From Cordilura impudica (lineage: Eukaryota > Arthropoda > Insecta > Diptera > Scathophagidae), in assembly GCA_963682025.1 (NCBI GenBank), contig OY821522.1, forward strand, positions 25,597,253 to 25,661,252: DNA of 64,000 nucleotides, given 5' to 3'. The position numbers and the translations under genes are program-made. The notes below the pieces were generated by a model. The model saw only the letters and a list, made by a program, of their open reading frames with translations, made no database searches and was not told where the DNA came from. Of the stretch, positions 1-10,497 are shown piece by piece (within the stretch, counting starts at the first letter, position 1; the number at the start of each line of letters is the position of its first letter).

Positions 1-2
1 AC

Positions 3-1555
3 CAAACTTTATCTACTTTAAAAGCTTCTGAACCAGCGGAAAAGAAAAAGATATACAGAGGCAGAAAGAAAATTTTAAATGAAAATTTAGCTGTGAGTCT
101 TGACGTTGCAAAGCTAAGTAACCGAAAGGCAGCTATAGTTTTGACAGAAACAGTTAAACACATTGGTGGCGATCCTTCAAACTATAATATAAGCACTTCT
201 TCTATTCGTCGACAGCGAATTGACTTCCGAGAAAGCATGGCCGAGTCATTAAAAATTAAGTTTAAGCCTGTCGTTCCACTCACAATTCACTGGGATGGAA
301 AAATAATAGAAAATATCAGCGGAAATAAAATCGTTGAACGTCTTCTAATCCTGGTATATGGAATGGGAATTGATAAGCTGCTTGCAGTCCCAAAATTATC
401 TGCTGGAACAGGTGTTGCAGCTGCGTCGGCAGTTTTTGACACCTTACTAGAATGGAACCTAAGCGAAAAAATCAAATGCATGAGCTTTGACGCAACTGCA
501 ACAAATACTGGAAAAAGAAATGGTGCATGTATTTTGTTAGAACAAAAGATGGATAAAAATATGCTTTGGCTGGCGGTCGTCATCACATTCTGGAAGTAAT
601 GCTTGAAGCTGTGTTTCGCCAGGCACTTGGTACTTCAACCGGGCCTGAAACATTGATCTTTAAAAAATTTAAGTTGGCCTGGAGCAAAATTAATCGGAAA
701 AACTTTTAGTCGGAAATTTCTGATCTTTTTGTTTTAAAACCAGTGACATATATTACAGATAAGATAATTTCTTTCGTTCAAACCCAGTTAAAACAGTTTC
801 AGCCTCGAGACGAATACAAAGAGCTATTGAAGCTAACTCTAATATTTCTAGGAGGTGTTCCCGAAAATGGAATTTCTTTCAGAGCACCTGGAGGTCTTCA
901 CCAAGCAAGATGGATGGCCAAAGCCATTTATTGTTTGAAGATTTATTTATTTAGAAATGAATTCAGGCTTAATGCAAGTGAAGCAGAATCAATATATTTG
1001 TTTTATATTTGTTGTTACAATTTACGTCAAATATTGGTTTGTAGCCCCTTCAGCGACTTATGCTCCAAGAAATAATATACAGCTATTAAAGGACCTACAA
1101 AATTATGATGAAGTAAATGCGTTAATTGGAACTGTAGCCATTAAAAAATTAATTGGTCATCTTTGCATTTATCAGAAGAGTTCGTCGCAATTGCTTTTTT
1201 TGACGACCAAGTTTCTATTGATACAAAAAAGAAAACGGTGGACGCTTTAGATGTTGAAGGACCTGAGAGCCCGTCGAAAAGAATAACATTAGACGCCAGC
1301 CTAATAACTAACAAACAACTAGAAGACTTTGTTTCCAAAAATACTTTAAGATTTTTTAGGAAAACCGGCATTTCATCCAATTTCATAAAGAAAAACGTTG
1401 AATCGTGGGAAGAAGATGAGGATTACATAAATAATAGAGGCATAGCTCGTTCTATGAGAGTTGTTAACGATATAGCAGAACGAGGATTGGCACTGATGGA
1501 AGAATATAATAAACTACATACCAACAATGAAGAGCAAAAGCAGTATTTATTGTGA
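3..1555 (+). pseudogene. Broken transposase-like gene, 5' end outside window
   Basis: A protein-coding remnant that must be read in several frames. The first block is open from position 3 to 599, with no ATG near its beginning. It contains an HWDGK segment and an SFDATATNTG segment. Near 565 the frame shifts and reading continues with a GRHH motif where related proteins, as I remember them, have CRHH, then to a stop near 708. Further blocks lie at 743-1075 (APGGLHQARWMAKAIY), about 1000-1160 and 1163-1555, ending in EEQKQYLL followed by TGA. I recognise the layout from uncharacterised transposase-like proteins of insects and cnidarians. An Asp/Asn motif followed by a Cys/His motif resembles the RNase H fold of hAT transposases, but the superfamily is inference. 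At least three frameshifts make it non-functional. No flanking terminal repeats are visible. Confidence 0.6.
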
Positions 1556-2959
1556 TTGGTGAAAGAATATAGATAAAATTACCCAGACTCAAATAAATCA
1601 ACTTTGCTCAAATAATTATTTTAAATAGCTTAATATGCTTAATATTTAAAGGTAAAATATAAATATTTTATGTCTATCAGAATAAGTTTCATAAATGGAC
1701 TGCATCTTTTTTTTTTTTTTTTAATTGATTAATATTTGTTTTTACTTTCGTTATACATTTGTAATGAATAAATACAACTAAAGATTTTTAATATAGGATT
1801 TCTAAACGATTATATTTTAATAAATCTTAAATAATCTTTTTATATACAAAAATATGCTTGCTAAACTTTTATTCGAGGGGTTTTAGTACCATTGTATAAA
1901 TAGAGACCGAAAAACATATATACAAAATTTAAAGGAGGGTTGGGGAGGGGATTGGAAGGGGATGCGCTTGCAGCATTTTTTTTAAAAATAATTTTCTTAA
2001 TTTTAAAGACAACTGTAAACAGATATCTAGTATTCAATGTTTTAAAATTTTCATCATGTTTCCTGTAAGAACAGACGGACGGACGGACAAGAGTTGCTAA
2101 ATCGTTTCAGAAAACGATTCAGAAAAAAGTTTTATACGTTCTGTTTTACAAATATCATTCAATAAAAGTGATCATAAAACTATATATATATATATATATT
2201 TTTTTTATACATACATATGAAAAAAGCAATAGAGGCGACGATTTTTATCAAAAATTCCAATGTTTTGGATCCGGTAGCGACCCCTAAATCTTTCTTAAAA
2301 ATTTTGAAAAAAATCATGCGTTATTTTTTCATGGTGGTTAATATAAATTTCGGTTGGCCCATTACAAAATCCAATTTATTATTTTATGAACCGCCCTAAT
2401 ATACATACTTAAATTGTCGAATATCAAAATTCGTATGAACAGAGACAACAAAAAAATATTTATAATAATAAAGAAAATTGGTGCTTCTTTATTAACATAA
2501 TGTGGAAGATTTTAAACATCTAATTAAATATACAGAAAAACTAAAGATTAATATGCCATTGCAAATTGTATCCAATTAGCACCCCTGTTATTAGGCTAAT
2601 GCAAGAACGAAGTTAGCGTTTTCTTTTGTGAAACCATACAAGTCTTTGCAATTAATGAAAATGTTAGGGTTTCAATTATTTTGTTGCCCAATTTTATAAA
2701 TAAATTTTTTCCTGTCTTTTATGAAAACAATTTATTAAATAATATAATTTAAAATAAATATTGTTAAATAAATATAATTTATATTATAACAAATATGTCT
2801 AACCCAACTATACGGTACTAAGAACTTCCACAATGCGACATCCTGTATTACAAGTTTCGGAAATAATTTAAGTATTCTAGGTCTGGTTACTAGTGGTAAT
2901 CAAAAGCATAAGCCAAATTTAAGTTATGGACATAATCCAAACAGCATTCAAAGTGATTC
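1556..2959. other. Non-coding AT-rich DNA with G-run cluster and short GACG repeat
   Basis: No coding region is supported. The stretch holds a purine-rich cluster of four G-runs at 1937-1961, a short GACG microsatellite near 2072-2090 followed by text resembling the interior of the local DINE-like family (tgctaaatcgtttcag), and a TA run near 2182-2199. The GACG piece is probably an old fragment of that family. Confidence 0.5.
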
Positions 2960-3560
2960 TGAGTCAATTGTCAAGAGTGGGTCTAGGGCCAGAATTAGAA
3001 ATATTGGCACAAACTAATTATACCCTGACCACAGAGTGGTATAGGATATACAAATTGTTCCAGTTCATTAACGAACATAGAAAATAAGCATACACCAAAT
3101 TTTACCGAAATTGTCATTATATGCCCATGGTCCGATCATAACAATATCTAATGAGAAGATTTGTGTTCAAAACTCATATACAAACTAGTTTTGATTAAAC
3201 TATGTATTATTTCTGTGTCTTAAGGTAGATATGTATAAGTAATTATGGGTACTATAGTACAAAATGGTTATACCTTTTCCTTTCATATTTAGACTGACCA
3301 AATGACTCATAGATAAGCTTAATTTTACCACGATATATGTGATTATCCGGATCTTGATGTCTTTAAGGCCAACTCGTATGGGCGCTGGTTGAACTTTTAC
3401 CAGTTTCAGTATCGTTCTTAAGCTAAGTAATCTTCAGCGGTGCGAATTTCATATACTAAAAAATCGAAAATATGCAAGCAATTTAAATAAAAAAAAATTT
3501 TATGGACCTTAGGTCTTTGCAGTTTGGTGGATTCGCACTTTTAGTACAACTTGACATTCT
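2960..3560 (+). repeat. Old, diverged DINE-like sequence
   Basis: Position 2975-3053 resembles the right end of the DINE-like family: the string tgggtctagg followed by a version of the terminal accac-nnn-gtggt hairpin and a tatagg terminus. It is followed at once by text similar to the left half of the element (gaacatagaaaataagcat, and later ggatcttgatgtctttaagg). Similarity is patchy, so this is an ancient copy or two abutting fragments. Confidence 0.5.
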
Positions 3561-3608
3561 TGTACCATTCAACAGTCGATTTAGCCTTATGACCTGATAC
3601 AAGATCAA

Positions 3609-4397
3609 ACAAGTAAGAAAATTATAGTCGGTCTAGACCGACTATACGATACCCTATACCATGCGTTTAGAGACCCTATCTCTCAGGCTCAACTTACTGG
3701 ATATAGAAAATAAGCATGAACCAAATTTGAGTGGGATTTTTATTAATTTTTTCGGCTGCAGATATGAAAAAGTTCATATCGGATGCTATATCTATATGGG
3801 GACTAGGCCCAATACTGGACCGATCCTGACCATGTTTGGTAAAGTCTCTTGTATTTTGCAAAAATATATACAAACAAAATTTGAGAAGAATCAGTGCAAT
3901 ATTTTTGTTTTTTGATAGATTTAAGTGAAGATCGGGAAGCAGCTCTATATGGGGCCTATGACTAAGAGTTGTCCAATAGGGATCATTTTTAGACTACTGA
4001 TTAATGGATGTAATATATACATAAAGACCCAATTTGACTAAGGTTTGTATGATAATTTGGATCTTATGGCAATATATGTTGATTTCATAGGGGTCATTTG
4101 TATGGGGGCTAGGTCTGAACATGGACCGATTCTCACCAATTTCAATAGCGTTCATCCCATGGCCGATAAAAGATTAAATACCGAATTTCATCAAAATATA
4201 TTCATATTTGCGACCTGCAGTTTGATTACAAGCTTTACATGGATACACAGACGGACAGACGGACCGACGGACATCGTTAAATCGAATCAGATAGTGATTC
4301 TGATTCGATCGGTATAATTAAAGATGGGTGTAGGTGAAATATTTTTGGTTGTTACAAACAGCAGCACAAAGTCATTATACCCAAACCACATAGTGGT
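3609..4397 (+). mobile_element. DINE-like (Helentron-associated) non-autonomous element, nearly complete
   Basis: Starts with ACAAGTAAG, carries a perfect 24-bp palindrome centred on GGTCTAGACC, and then the subterminal string ATACCCTATACC. The interior matches the other copies. A short degenerate GACG microsatellite lies at 4248-4272, and the right-end hairpin ACCAC-ATA-GTGGT is present, but the usual last bases (ATAGGGTAT) are missing. The overall layout (microsatellite followed by an ATTGTTAAATC-like string and a right-end hairpin) matches what is known of Drosophila DINE-1/mini-me elements. The small ORFs inside are not genes. Confidence 0.8.
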
Positions 4398-6394
4398 AAC
4401 GTTTATGTCTAATGCTGCTTTAGGAATAGAAGTAATCGCTCTTGCAATCATTTTTTAATGTACAAGTCGGTATTAAATGTACCCGTTGTCACATACGAAC
4501 TGCTTTTTTCCTACAATTTACCTGCAAAACTAAAAACTTTTTCGAGAACTTCTTTAACACATTATTTTGGAGGTTCGATGTGGTAGCTTTTGTACTTTAT
4601 ACTATTTGAGCCATGCCTCCTTTTTCACTTTTCTTACGAAAATCATACGAGACTCTGCCTCTTCTTGTGCTTCTGTTAATAGTAAGATTTTCGTTATAAT
4701 TCTTAATAACGCGGGAAACCGGTTGTCGGGAAAGGTTTTCCTCAGAAGCGATTGTTGTAAAGAGCGTTTCGGACTTTTATTAAAATTTCTAGTTTGTTTT
4801 TCACATACCTTTCCATAATATTTAGCAACGCTAACATGATTTCAAAAAATAATCATTAAGCAAACCTTCAAGTGAAAATCTATCATAGGTTATAGCTTTT
4901 CGCGCGCAAACTTTAATTCTCATTGTGTTTTTGTTTGTTTGTTGAGGCTAATGTTTATTATTGAATTTTCACCAACTTCCCTACTAGCTAGAGGTCTGAA
5001 ATTTTCAGTACATACGTAAAGTGGATGACTACAAATACATACATATTTTAATAATTTTCTACACGACTAATTTTTTAACCTGAATTAATATTGAAGCATG
5101 TCTTAACATTTTATTTATTTTTTTTATTTACTTGCTCATATAAAATACATTAACAATATTCGGTCTTATAAACTGTTTAAGGATTGTTGATGCATTCGGG
5201 TTGGTTGATTATAATGTTGCCATTCACCTGCCAAACAGAAATATACAAAAATTCCAAACTTTTGGCGTCACCTGTGTTTATTCGAATATATATAGCAAGG
5301 TTTTGCTTTAAGTGATGGGTAATTTCCGAGGTAATAGATGACTGAGGACTAAATGAAAATAAGATTTTTTTGTATTTTTCTCAAATTCATATTGGCACCA
5401 GCGAGCCGAACTCTAATCGGCGAAAACAAAAATACTCACTAAAGAGTAAAAGTAAACAACAATTTCATACAGCCTTATGAAAGCTTCTGAACAAAGCAGG
5501 TCTGTGTCGCATTGCCTTTCGAAATTCTTACATTGTTTTTAATAGGTACACAGAGAATATTTACAGCAACGCACAATTTTTAATAAATATCAAGCAATCG
5601 TGTGGGATGAAGAATGGGAAAGTAGTTTTTTATTTTGTTTGAACGTGCTTAATGAAGCGGAGTGCTTGGTGTGTAATCACGTATTAAAAATAGTAAACGC
5701 ATTTAACATTAATTTTTGGTAACATACCACTCATTAACCTTTGATATTTCATATGTTTTTAAGTTTTGATATTTTTTGTTTTTGTTTTTTAAAGAAATGA
5801 ATAACTAACTTATTTGATTTAATAAACTTCAAACTTAAATTTTCTTTACATTTCGTTTTACATTTTCAGAATGTAAGATTTAAAATATTAAAACAACAAT
5901 ATATATTTAGAATTTTCCCATATTCATCGAGAACTCAACTATTTTCCCTTTTAGTCATTCGTATAAACATTCATACAAAACCTACACAAACCAATTCAAT
6001 ATCGGCATTGTGTTACGTCCATGGATTTCGACCAGTGTAACCCAACTAACACATGCTCATAAATACTACTACTTACTCATTTCTCTCGATGGCCAGTGTA
6101 AATTTCAAGGCTGATGCCGCAGCTTGCTCAAAATTTTACACAATCAGTGCTGTTTTTCAAGTAACAACTAGGGTGTTCAAAATATCGATGATATATATTA
6201 AAAAATATTTGATATATGTATAATAGTATTATTTTATTATTTATTTATTTATTTATTAATAGATTTGTATAATTATGATATAAAAGTAAATTTATTTATT
6301 AAATTATTTACAATCTATATTTGGCGCAGCATTATTGCTGTTAGCCAGATTGGCATTTTTATTAAAAAATTTATCTATTCTAACTTTACTTAAT
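4398..6394. other. Non-coding AT-rich DNA
   Basis: I see no supported gene. A weak trace on the minus strand near 4500-4570 reads EVLEKVFSFAGK, which recalls the C-terminal region of hAT transposases, but the neighbouring frames are stopped and nothing else confirms it. The rest is AT-rich with T-runs and short TTTA repeats near 6230-6260. Confidence 0.4.
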
Positions 6395-6395
6395 T

Positions 6396-7480
6396 TTTAT
6401 TTTTTTTTTTTAAATTTCAAATTCATTTAAAATAAGATTTCTGTACTTTATACATGTTTCTAAATAGTTGTATAGCAAGTCGAAATTTGTGCCATTTAAT
6501 ATATTAAATACTTCATCTTTACTAAGTGTATTCGAACCAAAATAAATATATCTATATTCTCTATATACTGGACATATGCCGATGAAGTGGAATGTATTTT
6601 CAGATTCGTGCATATTACAAATTGAGCACATACCATCTGTATTACTTTTGAAACATCGTGCGTTAATATTCAGTAAGCCACCTCTAGCCCTTATAATTAA
6701 ACTGGTAGCTCGAGAGGAAAACTCAGCAGTGAGTTTAGGTGTTACATTATAATCAAGTTGTGAGTAAAGGTCGTGGAATTTTGAATTTGAGGCATTGAAA
6801 GCGAAATCATATGTGTCTTTTAATTTAAGTAGATGTATTAGTTCTTCCCAATATACACATAGAGGATCGCTGTTGTTTGGAAGACGAAACTGTAGCAGGT
6901 TACACAAATTTGACCACTCTTTTGCCCAGTATTTATTCAGCTCTATAACTTTTTCAGCCAATATTCGTGGAAGTCTATGGAGACTTAGAGATAAAACTTT
7001 GTTTATGTAGCAAAAATGAATTTTTAGAGTTGAAATAAACAAGGAATTGAGGCCAGTTTCCAAGTATAACATGTAGTAGTTAGGGGTAGTGAAGGTAGGT
7101 ATAACATTTTTTTAATGAAAAATCTAAATAATTTCTCCACATCATCGTGTCTTTTATATCCCCAAACTTGAGCAGCATAAAACATTATCGATTGAGAGCT
7201 AGGCTAAAAAATTTTTAATTTATTCTTTTTAGATATTTTGGGATTATTTATATATTTGGACCAGGTGGAATTAATTGCTATTTTGGAAGCAGAAAGCTTA
7301 CTTTGTAGATATTTATTAAAGGATAGGTTGTATGTTATATCCACACCAAGATACATGTAGCTGTTTACAATTTCGATTTTTTCATTTTCATAATGCCATA
7401 TTAAATCAGATGAAATTCTGGACCTTTCCGAAATATGACTATTTTCGAAATAAATAATAAATAATATTTTCAAAATAAAT
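6396..7480 (-). pseudogene. 5'-truncated non-LTR retrotransposon, ORF2 C-terminus
   Basis: The minus strand encodes the C-terminal end of a non-LTR retrotransposon ORF2. Block 7473-7204 contains YLGVDITYNLSFNKYL and block 7196-7085 contains FYAAQVWGYKRHDD, both typical of the region after the reverse transcriptase domain. Block 7072-6410 ends in a Cys/His motif, CSICNMHESENTFHFIGIC, which is the CCHC-type finger common at the end of such proteins. Frameshifts separate the blocks. The stop codon is followed directly by a run of A on the minus strand (6396-6409), so there is practically no 3' UTR. The reverse transcriptase itself and everything upstream are missing, as expected for incomplete target-primed reverse transcription. 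Confidence 0.8.
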
Positions 7481-7824
7481 AATAGTAAATAATAGTATTT
7501 ATTATTAAGAAAATCCGTACAAGTAAGAAATATTTTTCACAAAATCTGTTTATATCGGAACATTTTTGGATCAACTAAATAAACAAACCCAAATAGACAT
7601 ATTTTCAAAGTATATACAGTTTTGATCTTTATAACAAACAAAATTTATCACTATTAATTGTTTTTAGAGTCTTTGCTTGTTTAAGTTTGAAATTGAAAAA
7701 TGAGTATAGAAAACCCTTATGAATACAAACTAACCACCCAAGAATATGGTGTTTTTGATGTTGCACACAGTTTATTGTTAAGAGTATTCTAGCAGTAATA
7801 TTTAGCTTTTCTCAGCAATTAAAA
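7481..7824. other. Non-coding spacer upstream of receptor gene
   Basis: AT-rich DNA between the retrotransposon fragment and the receptor start codon. It probably holds 5' UTR or promoter of the receptor gene, but I see no specific motif that I could defend. Confidence 0.4.
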
Positions 7825-8401
7825 ATGTATTATACAAATGTCATTTATAGCAAAAATTTAAATATCTACATAACAATTGTTATTGCCTTAACACCATTGA
7901 CAGTTTACACTTTATCGCCAACGATAAGAATTGGTGCCATATTTACAGAATCAGAACGACATAGTGCTAATGAATTGGCCTTCAAGTATGCTGTTTATAA
8001 TATAAATCGCGATAAAGGCCTATTACCAGAGACAAATTTGATTTATGATATCCGCTATACTGATGAATTGGATTCTTTCCATGCTTTCAAAAAAGGTGAT
8101 ATGGGTGTTTTTATTATTTTGTTTTGTTCTTAACATATACTAAAGTGTAGTTTTCATTGCTCAGTATGTACCCAAGTTAGTTTTGGAGTTCAGGCTATAT
8201 TTGGTCCATCAAACAGTCTACTTAGCCCGCATATACATTCAGTGTGCGAAGCGTTGGATTTGCCACACATTGAAGTTGGTGCCAAAGAAGAATTTGGCAT
8301 CAATTTGCATCCATTTCAAACCTACATAAATGATGCCCTTCTGGATGCTATGCAATATTTAAATTGGACAAAAATAGGCATAATATATGAAAATCGCTAT
8401 G
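7825..8401 (+). CDS. Ionotropic glutamate receptor, first two coding exons
   Basis: Two exons encode the N-terminus of an insect ionotropic glutamate receptor of the kainate type. Exon 1 (7825-8095) starts with a hydrophobic signal-like segment (IYITIVIALTPLTVYTLS) and enters the ligand-binding-like ANF receptor fold with IGAIFTESERHSANELAFKYA. A 69-bp phase-1 intron (8096-8164, GTGATA...TCAG) joins it to exon 2 (8165-8401), which reads VCTQVSFGVQAIFGPSN and continues to GIIYENRY, followed by a consensus donor GTAAGT at 8402. The reading frame is clean, so this looks like a functional host gene and not a relic. The remaining exons (rest of the amino-terminal domain, ligand-binding domain and channel) are not visible downstream in this window, so either a long intron follows or the gene is a fragment. 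The exact paralogue cannot be named from this portion. Confidence 0.85.
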
Positions 8402-8513
8402 GTAAGTGATTGTACACTTATTTTAACTAGTATAGCCCAGCACTCGAAATTCGATTGCAAATTCTAGGAAATATTATTTTTTCATTAAATTTTTGTCTTC
8501 CAATGTTTTTTAA

Positions 8514-8561
<48 letters not shown>

Positions 8562-8719
8562 AATTATGAATATTTAAATGGCACTAAAGGTATGTTAATC
8601 AATTTTAGCAATTCACAATTCAACACAGAGCGTCTGATATATATTTTAAATCATTCGCATTAACAGGGCGTAACGAATTAACGAATTATTATAAATATTT
8701 AATTTAATTTAATATATTT
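8402..8719 (+). repeat. Presumed receptor intron with TA microsatellite
   Basis: Sequence after the GTAAGT donor of the receptor exon. It holds an alternating TA run at about 8514-8553 and no coding signal. Confidence 0.5.
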
Positions 8720-9052
8720 TTAAGACAGATTAAACATAAGTTTTATCATTCTCAGCTTCTCCTTCATATGAACTATAACTGTGCCAATTTTCACACTCCT
8801 CAGTGCCCGCATATTGCTTAAAAAGGGAACTAAAAATTTACCTTCACGAATTAATGTATAGATTACAAATGCAGTGAAATCCATTGTCGAGCTATAAAGG
8901 TCTCCGAGTATTTGTTCAGTGTTGGTATCAATAAAATTAAATACAGTAGAGGACGCCTTAATAAAACGCGGCAGTACCGGAACATTTTGATTGTTATACA
9001 CGAAGTTTGTTACATCTGTGGTATAAAGAAAATCCTTAAACGTAGTAAACAA
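8720..9052 (-). CDS. Unrecognised 110-codon open frame
   Basis: A stop-to-stop open frame on the minus strand with a non-repetitive, mixed amino acid composition (for example VPVLPRFIKASSTVFNFID and IREGKFLVPFLSNMRALRSV). It has no ATG at its beginning; the first internal Met lies about half way. It might be an exon of a host gene lying antisense to the presumed receptor intron, or a decayed coding fragment. I do not recognise the family. The frame is longer than most random frames in this AT-rich DNA, which is the main reason to list it. Confidence 0.3.
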   Translation of the reverse strand: MFTTFKDFLYTTDVTNFVYNNQNVPVLPRFIKASSTVFNFIDTNTEQILGDLYSSTMDFTAFVIYTLIREGKFLVPFLSNMRALRSVKIGTVIVHMKEKLRMIKLMFNLS

Positions 9053-9069
9053 TTAACAGAAAATAGTTT

Positions 9070-9404
9070 GAGTAGAATTTACTCAAGACCGACTATACAA
9101 TACCCTATACCATGCTTTAGAGACCCTATCTCTTCGGTCCAACTAATTCGATATAGAAAAAAGTCATAAACCAAATTTGGGTGACATTGTTATTAATTTT
9201 TTTGGCTGCAGATATGCTATATTTATACGGTGAATATGGCGAAATATGGACCGATCCTGACCGTATTTGATAAAGTCACTTATATTTTGAAAACAGATGT
9301 ACAAACCAAATTTGAGAAAAATCAGTGCAATATTTTTGTTTTTGGATTTAAATGAAGATGGGGAAGCAGCTCTATATGGGGCCTATGACTAAGAATTGTC
9401 CTAT
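9070..9404 (+). mobile_element. DINE-like element, left half only
   Basis: Matches the left part of the family from a mutated palindrome (AAGACCGACTATA) and the subterminal ATACCCTATACC string to the ctatatggggcctatgac segment. It stops at about 9404, where unrelated DNA leading into the Jockey-like 3' tail begins. The right half with microsatellite and terminal hairpin is absent. Confidence 0.75.
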
Positions 9405-9425
9405 TGTTATAAGTTTTTTGCCTTC

Positions 9426-10497
9426 TTTTATTTATTTATTTAGTAACTTCTACAACAAAACATTTGTCTTAAAAAGTAGAAATCTTATGGTGTTATAATG
9501 TAAATTATCAAGTAAAAGAACAACTACATACAAAATAAAATTTTTAACTATTTTGCAAAAAACATAATGTTGTTAGCATTTTATAAACAAATAATGTATT
9601 ATAACTAATAAAACATATTCTATTGAAAAAAAGTTATCTATGAATAATTGTTTTTTTTTTTTAATTCTAACGCGTTGCTGGTTTCCTCAATAGTTGGAGG
9701 AATAATATTCCAAAGACCTATTGCAGATATAAAAAATTGCCATTCGGATATCAATGACTAAATTGAACTAAATTTCTATTTCTTCTGAGTTGACTAAATC
9801 TCAAACGATTAAAAAGATGACATAGCTATCGGTTTATTATAATTTTATGAAGAAATATTAAAGTTCTTATTTTTAGCAGGTCTTCGAACAACACACCAAA
9901 TATTCTCTTAGAGTAAGGAGTTATGTTGAGGTAATCTCCATTAGTTCTATAATTACTGCGACCATAAGTAACGTTTAATTTTGATTTGCTAGCGCCATCA
10001 CAACTTGCAAAAACCTCACATACGTAGGTAAGAGTAGGAATCAGATACGTTTTAGCAAGCAGTAACCTTATTTTTATTGGTGTGTAATATTGCGTAGACC
10101 AAAGTGTTCTGAGCATCCCGTATGTTTTGCCACAGGCAGCTATTACGTGATCTGACCAGGTGAGAGTCATCATTTAATTTCGTAGTACATTGTTCAATGT
10201 TTCCTTATTTATTGCTTATGTACAATTGGACGTCATCAGCATACATTCTAATGTTGCAGTGGAGCAACTGTTCAGGAAGATCATTTGCATAGATGGAAAA
10301 GAGGAGAGGACCGAGAATGGAGCCCTGTGGAACACCCCTGATAACGGGAAGAAAGGTTGAGGTTGTTAATGGTTTTATTTCAACACACTGCACTCGATCC
10401 TTTAGATATGATTCAATTAATTTGGTAGATGTTGAGAAAAAATTCATGATTTTTTCTAAGTTTTTAATCAATATGGTATGGTCAACGGTATCAAACG
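9426..10497 (-). pseudogene. 5'-truncated Jockey-like element (RT fragment) inserted in a transposase gene
   Basis: The minus strand encodes part of a Jockey-clade ORF2. Block 10497-10205 runs from FDTVDHTIL through GVPQGSILGPLLFS to the catalytic MYADDVQLY motif. After a deletion, block 10173-9826 gives the thumb/C-terminal region (LLAKTYLIPTLTYVCEVFAS) and 9770-9665 gives EWQFFISAIGLWNIIP. A 3' UTR follows, ending in a TAAA repeat (9426-9442 on the plus strand as TTTA repeats), a usual Jockey-type tail. It belongs to the same family as the element at 19163-21325. The 5' end was lost before the FDTVDH motif, and its first bases continue in frame from the transposase described next. Confidence 0.8.

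Noticed and set aside
3661..3915. Recurring 60-90 codon frames inside DINE-like copies (for example at 3661, 12343, 27175, 30430, 46868)
   Set aside because: They recur because the repeat recurs. They exist on both strands of the same DNA, show no protein family features and are broken in several copies.
4430..4830. Possible hAT transposase C-terminus on the minus strand (VFSFAGK)
   Set aside because: Only one short string fits, and surrounding frames are interrupted and unrelated, so chance is likely.
7511..7530. Isolated acaagtaagaaat as a further DINE-like left end
   Set aside because: No palindrome or subterminal ATACCC follows, so the nonamer alone is probably chance.
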